From Lagopus muta (Eukaryota > Chordata > Aves > Galliformes > Phasianidae), in contig NC_064449.1 in the NCBI RefSeq assembly GCF_023343835.1, positions 4,997,778 to 5,061,777 on the forward strand: DNA of 64,000 bases. Direction: 5' to 3'. Made by a program: the position numbers and the translations under genes. The notes beneath the pieces were generated by a model. The model was not told the origin of the DNA. It saw only the letters and a program-made list of their open reading frames with translations, and did not search any database. Positions 17,355 through 38,400 of the stretch are shown in pieces. Every line of letters starts with the position of its first letter. Within the stretch, counting starts at the first letter, position 1.

Positions 17355-20068
17355 CTGCAAGGAAATAAAATTAATTAGAGGATTATTTAACAGAAGGAGG
17401 ACACAGTTTTCATTTTCAAAATGAATCTCAAGATTCCCTTGCCAGCAGCTGTTTCAGAACCAAGAACTGCAAGCTGTGAGAGCCCATGCACTGAGGAATA
17501 TGTGGTGCCTGCTGCTACTTCTGTTGGGAAGTTTGGAGCTCCCTAGTGGAGGTGTTCCATAAAACAAGAACTGAGGAAGGAAATAGGGCACAAATGCTCT
17601 TTAGTAACTCTTCTGTGAGGTGGCTGTGGTGGTGATGTAGACAGCGGGTAATTTTAGGTACATAGAGGAGACAAAGCATTTTTGTAGGGGGAATGTATAT
17701 TCTTAAACCAACTGCCATCACTGAAAAATACAGTTGGTAGCACTGTGGTACACAAAGGGGCAATTCCAGAAATGATACTGAAACAACTGCTCCTTAATTA
17801 AACTATTAATGGGAGGGGAAGGATGGCTGCTGAAGGATAGATGCAATGCAGTCCTCAATGCTCCCTGTACAAAGAACAGCAAACGATAAGGTTCTCGTGC
17901 TTCATGTGCTGCTAGTACTTTCCACATCATGTTTTAGGATTGCAACGCATGCCATGTAAGCCTAACAGTAAAGAAATTGTGAGGCCTAGAAGAGAAACAT
18001 AAGGACTGCTCCCCAGTATCAAAACCTTGTCTGGAATGGTTTGAGCTCCTGCCCATTTATTCTCAATAGCAGAATGTGTTTTTGCCATTTATAACTGATA
18101 CATTTATGGCAGCTGAATACTTAATAAAACAACTACCTCTTTCAAAAGCTGCAGTCACCTCTTCGGTCAGTTCTTCTTGTCTATCTGTAAAACAAATCAT
18201 TTTACTCAGATTTTGTTCCATAACACAGCTGCATTCAGACCGTGGTGTGGTCCTTTGGAAGATGAGAGCTCACTGTGTTAGCACTGTCAGTTCTTTTCAT
18301 TACCATTCCACAAGTGGTTCTTTATTGAGACGGCCTTACAGACAGCAGTACCCACAAAACAGTGGTCACTCACTTCCCAGCAGCTTAAGTTGCTTTGATC
18401 TCCAACACTGCACCCAGGATTCTTCCTCAGCATTAAGTAAACTCTACATATTTTGGTAGACAGAAATAAGAAGCTGTAATTGCACACTGTGTCTCTGATA
18501 ATTCTCCTTGCTGCGGTCTGCTGGAGATGGAATGTAATTCTTTTTCTGATCAATACACAGACCTATTTTGCCATCAGAATAGGTACTGTTATACGGATTT
18601 TCTTAAGCTAGATTGGATTTTTAGATGACATGAATTAGGAAAGACAGCATTCTTATCTTGTGGGGAAAAAAATACGCAGCAAGTTCATTCAAAAGTAACA
18701 GAATTTAGTGACAGCAATGCCAAAATACCTAAAGCAGAAAAGTCTTCTGAAAGACTTCTGTATTATACAAAGTACAAAGATGTAAAACTATTCTGTACAA
18801 AACCATCAGAGCTCTGCCCACCTTTAATTAAAGTTTCTATTTCTCCAAGTGCCTCATCATTCTTAGGCTCTGCTAGTTTCTCATTGATTTCCATGATTTC
18901 CATGAGAAACTCTGAATCTGCATCAGAGTCCGTCTCCTGGGCCGGCTCCACCCCGCTCAGCTCCAGCTGGAGGAAAAACCAGCAATTTGGAAATGTGAAT
19001 ATCACACCCTTTGAGTGTGCAACCGACTGGCTGTGTGTGCCAGCAGCCCCAAGGCGGGTGTGTGCATCTGCCCATCCCAGCACTCACCAGGTAGAGGCCG
19101 CGGCTCAGGGGGTGCAGCAGCGTCTGGTAGGCCTTGTTCACGAGGGAGGAGTGCTGCTCCGAGTAGCGCTGCTCCTGCTGCCGGTGGAAGAGGAGTAACA
19201 GAAATGCATCAATAAGCAGTGACTGAAACACATTGCTTGCTGTTACCTAAGGTCACAAGCAGCACAGCAGCACTGTGTCACCATCAGTATCTATGGGGGC
19301 TGTAGGGACAGACTTTTTAGCAGGGTCTGTTGTGATGGGACAAGGGGAAATGGTTTCAAACTCAAAGAGGGGAGATTTAAATTGGATATACAGAAGAAGT
19401 TTTGACACTGAGGGCGGTGAGGCACTGCACAGGGTGCCCAGAGAGCTGGTGCTGCCCCATCCCTGCACACAGCCACGCTCAGGGGACGGGGCTGTGAGCA
19501 CTGCTGGAGCTGTGGGTGTCCCTGTGCACTGCAGGCAGTGGGAACAGACGGCCTTCGGGGCTCCTTTCCGACTCAGGCGGTTGTAGGACTCCATGAATCT
19601 CTGCGGCAACCCCGCGCGGCGCAGTACCCCAGCTCGGAGCCGACACAGCGCTCGTTCCCCGGGTTCCGCACTCACCGCCGGTCTGCGGCCGAAGCGGTCG
19701 GGGTGCAGCGCGCGCTGAAGGCTCCGGAACCGCCGCTGCAGCCGCTGCGCGTCGAGGCGGAAGGAGCGGTCACTGCGGGCGACAGAAGGCGGCGTGAGGA
19801 GCGCGGCCCGCTCCGCCCGAGTCCGCCCCGCCGGCACTCACCACTCCATGAGGCGGAAGAGGTCGGGCCGAGACTCCGGCGGCTGCAGGGCCCGGCAGCG
19901 GGGGCAGAAGTGCGGGACCGCGTCCACGCCGGAGAGAGCGCCGCCGCAGCTCCAGCACCGCGGGGACGGGGCGGAGCCGGGCCCGACGCAGCGTGGCCGG
20001 GGGGCCGCCTCCGAGACGCGGAGCGCCCACCGCGTCCGGCCGAACTGCAGCCGCAGCGCCGCCCGCAT
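17263..20068 (-). CDS. HSCB: HSCB, mitochondrial iron-sulfur co-chaperone (6 exons, 232 aa)
   Basis: HSCB (HSC20/DNAJC20) is the J-protein that brings the scaffold ISCU to the mitochondrial HSP70 HSPA9 and stimulates release of new Fe-S clusters. Exons on the minus strand: 20068-19842, 19772-19676, 19177-19088, 18966-18822, 18184-18137, 17354-17263; joined 699 nt, 232 aa (human 235). Residues 1-26 are Arg-rich without acidic residues until E20, as in a mitochondrial presequence. A CxxC...CxxC zinc-binding module uses C38, C41, C55 and C58. The J domain spans about 77-145 with the catalytic HPD at 99-101. The C-terminal three-helix ISCU-binding domain ([26 protein letters not shown]) ends in KKIPS. 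It shares a divergent promoter with CHEK2, start codons 172 bp apart, as in mammals. Confidence 0.95.
18137..18184 (-). CDS. HSCB: HSCB coding exon 5
   Basis: A 48-nt exon encoding [16 protein letters not shown], matching human KEFTDNVSSAFEQ. Acceptor TTTTACAG, donor GAG|GTAGTT. It is found only by joining in phase. Confidence 0.9.
18385..18505. repeat. Two-copy repeat, copy 2 (HSCB intron 4)
   Basis: Similar to 16887-17010 in the same orientation; shares CCAACACTGCACCCAGGA and later blocks with scattered substitutions and small indels. It lies in the 637-bp intron between HSCB exons 4 and 5. Confidence 0.65.
18822..18966 (-). CDS. HSCB: HSCB coding exon 4
   Basis: Encodes [13 protein letters not shown], then [18 protein letters not shown] and GEIETLIK, the start of the ISCU-binding helical domain. 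Acceptor CCTCCAG, donor AAAG|GTGGGC (weak at +3 to +5). Confidence 0.94.
19088..19177 (-). CDS. HSCB: HSCB coding exon 3
   Basis: Encodes [20 protein letters not shown] and [10 protein letters not shown], the J-domain helix III region. The acceptor is a tandem CAGCAG, so the first Gln could be skipped in some transcripts. Donor CTG|GTGAGT. Confidence 0.94.
19301..19606 (+). mobile_element. CR1 LINE 3' fragment (HSCB intron 2)
   Basis: CR1 3' end: GGACAAGGGGAAATGGTTTC, AGGTGCCC-like AGGGTGCCCAGAGAGCTGG, TGTAGGACTCC near the end. It is plus oriented, antisense to HSCB, and closely similar to the elements at 34014 and 35656 (CTGCACACAGCCACGCTCAG). Confidence 0.88.
19676..19772 (-). CDS. HSCB: HSCB coding exon 2
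   Basis: Encodes [19 protein letters not shown] and [13 protein letters not shown], i.e. J-domain helix II and the HPD loop. Acceptor CCGCAG, donor GCG|GTGAGT. The intron before it is only 69 bp. Confidence 0.93.
19842..20068 (-). CDS. HSCB: HSCB coding exon 1
   Basis: ATG at 20068-20066; encodes the presequence and the zinc module CWSCGG...FCPRCRALQ, ending LME plus two bases of Cys76. Donor GAGTG|GTGAGT. It is in the CpG island. Confidence 0.93.
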
Positions 20069-20088
20069 CCCCGCGCCGCGTCCTCCGC

Positions 20089-20101
20089 ACTACGGATCCC
20101 G
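20089..20101 (+). promoter_or_regulatory. ACTAYRNNNCCCR element in HSCB/CHEK2 promoter
   Basis: Reads ACTACGGATCCCG, an exact match to the ZNF143/THAP11-type promoter motif, 21 bp upstream of the HSCB start codon and about 140 bp upstream of the CHEK2 start. Confidence 0.6.
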
Positions 20102-20127
20102 ACGGCCCCGCGCGGCGCCGCGCCGCT

Positions 20128-20132
20128 ATTGG
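20128..20132 (-). promoter_or_regulatory. CCAAT box (NF-Y type)
   Basis: ATTGG on plus (CCAAT on minus) in GCTATTGGCTGC, midway between the divergent HSCB and CHEK2 starts. The context fits NF-Y sites of bidirectional CpG promoters. Confidence 0.5.
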
Positions 20133-20240
20133 CTGCTCTCGTAGCGCCGCGCGTGCGCGCTGTGCCCGGCGGGTCGGGCGGGCCGGGCTGCGGCGCGCGC
20201 GTGGGGAAGCGCGGTGCCGGCGGTGCTCGCGGCGCTCGCC

Positions 20241-32696
<12,456 letters not shown>

Positions 32697-32799
32697 AAAA
32701 GGGACTTTTTTTGTTAATTATTGCTTTATTTTATGGAGAGCAGAATTTTTATTTTTTAAAATCCTATTGTTGGAATAACTACTGAAGATGCAATTGATA

Positions 32800-32805
32800 A
32801 ATAAA
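32800..32805 (+). terminator. CHEK2 poly(A) signal
   Basis: AATAAA 104 bp after the CHEK2 stop codon, within TGATAAATAAAAATAAC. A short 3' UTR is expected. Confidence 0.65.
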
Positions 32806-33675
32806 AATAACTTTGTAAGAGTGAAGTTACTGCTGTGTATGCATGGGGATTTACACAAGTAGTCATTCTGGAGTTCATCCATCTGTTTGATTCAAGAGGA
32901 GTGTCAGGAAAAGATGTTTCTTCTTGGATGAAGTTATGAAAAAACTTGAGGCTAAATTCATTACCATCTACACTTCTGCATTCTTCTGTTCCAATTTCTA
33001 GCTTATGTTTGAAGGTATTGCTTAGTATCCTCCTACATGAAATGCAAAGTTTGAGCTTTTGCCTTAACTGTAGTATTACCAGGCACAAAATTATGTCTGT
33101 GAACTCCTCAGGAAATGCATAAAGAGAAATCCACTATGACAAGGGCTATGGTTAGAATAACTGCAGTCCTTAAAATGCCTGTACCTGCTAACTGTCCTCT
33201 TCTTGAAAAGTGTGTACTGTTTATTTACCTTTGGATGGACTGAATAAGAAGCGTGGTATCCATCTTCCTTACATCATTTGTTAAGCTGTAAGAGAAGATC
33301 AAGGAATTAAACTGAGGAACAATTTTAAATTTTCTTGTCTGTTAAGTGGAAAAGTTTTTGGACTGTGTGCCAATTGCTTGAGGATATGAATTTAATTATT
33401 TAGTAAGAGAGAACAATTTAATAACTTTAGCCTAAAACCATGCACATTGTGATTAGAGACATTTACTGTAAATGGATTAGGAAAGAATAAAGCCTAATCC
33501 ATTACAAAGCAAAGCACTGTCAAGTATAAATTAAGATAAGACACTCAGGAGGTAAGGTTTTCTCCTTTGTGTCTGTTGCAGAGGTCACGTGTGTTATGAG
33601 ACACTTGTATCCATCGCTGTAAATGGTGAGATGCAGTATTTGCACAACAATTTGCATGTTCGTTTCATGAGGGCC

Positions 33676-34012
33676 TGTAGTGGAAATGCTGAGTCTCAGC
33701 CTGAAGCAGTCATTGAGCACATGGTGGGAAGGCAGGGCGAACCCAGGGGAGCTCAGATGTGTGCAATGTACATGAGTGACTGGAAGAAGTGGAGCCAGGA
33801 TCCATCCCTTCCCTCATTTAAGGGCAGGCAGTGGAGCAGTGGGTACCTTGCTGGAGATCCCTGTCTGTCTGAGGTCTTTGAAAGGCCAATACCTTTTCTT
33901 CCTTTGTTTTTGTGTTTTTAGCTGCTCTGTTTGAGCTTGTTTTCATTCCCTATAGCCTAGGGTTGTACCACTGCTGTTACTGCTGTACTTTCACTTGCGT
34001 TATAGCGTTACA
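33676..34012 (+). repeat. LTR-like repeat copy C (between CHEK2 and TTC28)
   Basis: 337 bp starting TGTAGTGGAAATG and ending CGTTACA; third copy of the family at 10318 and 12765, same orientation. Flanking pentamers are GGGCC and GGGTC (4 of 5). The right flank is the start of a CR1 fragment. The 3' half is more diverged than in copies A and B. Confidence 0.65.
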
Positions 34013-34013
34013 G

Positions 34014-34412
34014 GGTCACAAAAATGATCCAAGGGATGGAATATCTGCCGTGTGAGGACAGGCTGAGAAGAGAAGGCTGTGGGGAGAGCTGAGGATGGAT
34101 TTTAAGCATCTAAAGGGGCTGTAAGAAAGGAGGGCCAGACCCTTAGCAGGGTATGTTCTGACAGGACAAGGGAAATGATTTCAAACTAAAAGGGGAGATT
34201 TAGACTGCATACAAGGAAGAAGTTTTTATGCAAAGGGTAGTGGCACAGGGTGCCCAGAGAGCTGGTGCTGCCCCATCCCTGCACACAGCCACGCTCAGGG
34301 GACGGGGCTGTGAGCACTGCTGGAGCTGTGGGTGTCCCTGTGCACTGCAGGCACTGGGAACAGACGGCTTTTGGGGGTCCCTTCTAACTCTAACAGTTCT
34401 GTGAGTCTCTTT
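34014..34412 (+). mobile_element. CR1 LINE 3' fragment
   Basis: Starts GGTCACAAAAATGATCCAAG, continues GGACAGGCTGAGAAGAG and ends ACTCTAACAGTTCTGTGAG. It has good CR1 3' structure over about 400 bp, plus orientation, in the same sense as CHEK2 and TTC28. Confidence 0.9.
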
Positions 34413-34649
34413 CAACTGGCAGTCTGCAGCATTTGGAAGATTTTAGGTTAGGTGCTGGTTCCAGAAAGCTGATGAGTGCGTGTTCCCGTGCTTGGTGAGA
34501 ACAATGTCATGGGTCACGGGCAACTGTCCCTGAATCCTGAAGAGGTGCGCCATGAAATACCACTCATCCTAGAAATGCTACTGGGGCTTCTGCTGCCTTT
34601 AGGAGAAGATTTTCTGCCTTCATGGCAGTACAAGGATTTGGGTCTAGGT

Positions 34650-35470
34650 TCTTTGTGAAGACGGAGTTCGGAATCGCGCACAGAGTTTGGCGGCAGGCCG
34701 CCCGCTTACCTTCGGCTTCGGCGGGACGAGCGGGACACGGGCTCTGGCCGGGCGCGGGGCAGGACGTCCGGCCTCGGCGCCGTCGGGCGGGGGGCGGCCG
34801 GGGTCCGAGCGGAGCCCAGCCCCGGGGGCGGGGCCGGGGGCAGTGCGGTTTCCTCAGAGCCGGGGCCCGGAACGTGGCGCCGCGGGCCGGGCGGGCGGAG
34901 CGGGATCGGTCCGGCGAGGGGCGGCGGCGGCCCCCGGAGGCGGCGGCGGAGGAGGGGCCGGAGCGCGATGGAGCAACAGGCGGCGCCGCCCGCCCCACCG
35001 GGGGCCGCGTCGGGGGGCCGGGGGCGGCGGCGGCGGGAGCGGGACGCGGAGCCCCCCCGGGTGAGTGGCGGCGGGGCGGCCCTCGGGGCGGGCGGTCGCT
35101 TCCCGCCCGCTCGGCCTCCCGGGGGCGTCGGGAGAAGTTGCGGCGCGCGGGCGGGCCGCGTCCCCGGACCGGATCCCGGGGCGGGAGGGGGGGAGGGAGC
35201 GAAGGCCCCGCGGAGGTGAGGAGCGGGGCAGGGCGGGGCGGCTCCCCGGCGGGCCGCGGACGTGCCGAGGGAGCGAGGCTCCGGGACGGCGGGGCCTCGG
35301 GCACAGCCGCGGTTCTCTCGCGGGGCGCTCGGCGGTTCTTCCCGGGACTTTGTGAGGGACTGAGAGCGGCGCCGCTTCCCGCCCCTTCCCTGCCCGCCGC
35401 CCGGCTGAGGAGCGAGGGAGCGCGGTGCGGGCAGCGGTGCCTGCGCCGTTACGCACGTGCGGACCGTTAT
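34650..35470. promoter_or_regulatory. CpG island, TTC28 promoter
   Basis: Extremely GC- and CpG-rich DNA around TTC28 exon 1. There is a GC box (GGGGGCGGGGCC, 34824-34835) about 135 bp upstream of the ATG. No TATA box is seen. Long frames on both strands are compositional. Confidence 0.8.
34968..35060 (+). CDS. TTC28: TTC28 coding exon 1
   Basis: ATG at 34968 (GCGCGATGG; A-poor but G at +4) encodes MEQQAAPPAPPG...EPPR; human also starts MEQ and continues with an RRRRE run. Donor CGG|GTGAGT, phase 0. Confidence 0.85.
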
Positions 35471-38400
35471 TGCCTGTGTGATTTTGCATACGGCTTGTTG
35501 GAGCGTGCTTCTGTGTGGAGGAGAGCGCGACTGTCAGCGTGATGCCTATACGGCCGTGGGCTCCAGGATAAGCAGAAAACGAGTCTGTTTTGTTAAAGCT
35601 GACAAATAATTTTCTTGGTGTGTCAAACATGTACCTGTAGTACAATAGATCATGGTGTCATAGGATGGTTTAAGTTGGGAGGGATCCCTGAAGGCCATCT
35701 GGTCCCACAGGGACACCACAGCTCCAGCAGTGCTCACAGCGCCGTGCCCTGAGCGTGGCTGTGTGCAGGGATGGGGCAGCACCAGCTCTCTGGGCACCCT
35801 GTGCAGTGCCTCACTGCCCTCAGTGTGAACAACTTCTTCCTCGTATCCAATCTAAATCTCCCTTTTTAGTTTGAAACTATTTCCCCTTGTCCTATTGCAC
35901 AGACCAGGCTGAAGGGTCTGTTCCTTCTTTTGTACGGCCCCTTTTAGATATTGAAAAACTGCTGTCAGCTCTCCCCACAGCCTTCTGCTCTCCATGCTGC
36001 ACAGCCCCAGCTCTCTCAGCCCATCCTCACTGGGAGGTATTCCATCCCTTGGGTCAGTTTTGTTGCACGTGATACGTCCATGTCTCTCCTGTGCTGAGGA
36101 CTCACCCTGGATACTCCAGGTGTTCCAGGTGAGGTCTCGCAGCACAGAGTAGAGAGATGCAATAATGTCCCTCTCTTTGCTGCCCACACTGCTTTGGATG
36201 CAGCCTAGGATACAGCTGGCTTTCTGGGTTGCAAGAGCACACTGCTGGCTCACATCCAGCTGTCATCTACCAGTACCACTGGTACTGGCAGGACTCTGCT
36301 CCATCGTTATGTCCCTCCGCTTGTACTGATAGCAGGGATTGCCATAACCTAGGTGCAGGACTTTGCATTTGGATTTGTAAACCTCATGTAAACCACCTGG
36401 GCCTACTGCTCAGCTTGTCTAGGTCTCTCTGGATTGCAAGCCCTTCCTTAGGTGTGTTGACCATGCCACACAGCTTGGCATAATCTAGCAACTTTCTGAG
36501 GGTGCACTTGATTCAACTGTTGATGTGATTGATGAAAGCATTTAAGAGACCTGGTGCCTGTTCTGCCCCCTGAGGGACTGCTTGTCTCTGATCTCCATCT
36601 GAACGTTGAGCCATTAACCACCACTCTCTGGGCACAATCTCACAACCATTTCCTCATCCATTCAACAATCTACCCATTAAATTCATATATTTCCAATTTG
36701 AAGAGAAAGGTGTCATGGAGGATTGTGTCATGGGTCTTAGTGAAGTCCAAATAGGTGACATAGGTCTTGCTGCACTACTGGCACCGAATATACAGCTGGT
36801 TCTCATGCAGGCTATTCCTCCACCCAGCATTCCAGCTGCTGAAGAAATTTTCAGCAGTTTGGTTTGAAGAGCGATGCTACTGACTGAATTTGGAATCTAG
36901 AGACTGGCTCTGTTGGATGCACCTTTGGATGACAGCGTGTGTCATTAGTGCAGTTCTGTTTTTACTCTGAAATACAGAGTGGTGATTAAGGACAGGATAT
37001 ATTATCCTTACCTGCAGTCCAGGTAAGGCTGCAATAGCATCATTAATGGTTGTTACTGCTGATACTCTGTACTGTTTAAACCTCCAGTATTCTAGAGATG
37101 AAACCCATTACTGTAACAGTATCACTCTGTGCATATATTAATGCTACTTACCAGTTGTGCCTTGTTTTCTGTCTTCTCACAGTATTTTGGCATCTTATTC
37201 TTCTATTGACTGAAGCTGAAAACCTCTTGCTTGTCTATTGCATATTCTTTCTTCCTTGCCTAGATACCAGTTATTTCCATTCCTACTGAGCAAGTCTCTA
37301 GGGATGATGAAGTTGTAATGAGAGACTGAGGGTGAAGTAGCTACCTGCCTGTTCATTTTAGTTTTTATTAGATTTTTCTCTTACACTAATGGTAGATCTG
37401 TTGAATAGTAGTAGTTGGCTTCAGGAGGTCAACTTGTATTACTTTTTTCTGTATCCGTGTCATACTGACTATTAAAGCAGGAAGAAGTTCATTTTCTCAT
37501 TATTTTTCTTTCTAATTTCCTTCTTTTAATTATTCTATTATTTTCCATTTCCTCTCTACCAAGTTTTCAGTGTGTTTCTCCTATTCTTTAAAAACTTCTG
37601 CTCTTTTGCATTCTTCTTTTGAAATGATTGTCAGTAACATACTTCATGTTGATGCCGAGGGGGATTGTCCCTGAAGGGCAACTCTCTAATGAGATTAGTG
37701 AAGAACCTATAAAATTTGCACTTTTCCTTTTGTTTTAGCCTTTCAGCATGCTCATGCACAGTTCACAGAATCAGAACATGTTTGGGTTGGAGGGGACCTT
37801 ACAGCCTCCCCAGCCCCATCCCTGTTGCCCACCAGCTTGGGCAGCCTGGGACCCCATCCATGGCTCTGAGCACCTGCAGGAATGGGACACCCACAGCTCT
37901 GGGCTGTCTGCGCCAGGACCTCAGTGCTCTCATAATAGTGAATTTGCTCATCTAAATCTCCCCTCTTCTTAGTTTAAAGCCATTCTTCCTTGTCCCGGCA
38001 CATCAGACCATGTAAAAAGTCAGTTTCCATGTTGTTTATAAGCTCCGGGTCCCTCTGGATGGCATCCCTTCCTTCTGTCATCAGCTGCACCACTCAGCTT
38101 GGTGTCATCTGCAGAGTTGCTCAGGGCGCACCTGATCTCATTGTCAATGTCACAGAAACAGATGGTAGAGTACTGGTCCAAAGGCAGACCCATGGAGACA
38201 CCACCTGTACTGCCTCCACCTGGGTATGGAGCTGCTCACCCTCTGCTGCAGTCATCCAACCAATTGCTAATTCACTGAGCAGTTCCACCTTTCAAATCCT
38301 TATCTGTCCAGTTGAGAGATCAGTAAGTGGCAGGACCACGTCAGAGGCCTTGCAGAGTTGTCTTACCATTATGTGACATTGCTCACTCTTCCCTTGTCAA

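Larger units (their letters stand above)
32697..34967. other. CHEK2-TTC28 intergenic region
   Basis: Contains the CHEK2 3' UTR with a poly(A) signal at 32800, LTR-like repeat copy C (33676-34012), a CR1 fragment (34014-34412) and the start of the TTC28 CpG island. No other gene is seen. Confidence 0.75.

Noticed and set aside
20214-20240. A GTG start extending CHEK2 by nine residues
   Set aside because: The ATG at 20241 (MSRE) matches the human start; non-ATG initiation is unnecessary.
34622-35542. 306- and 263-codon frames around TTC28 exon 1
   Set aside because: CpG-island frames in the wrong phase; the true exon is the 31-codon MEQQ exon.
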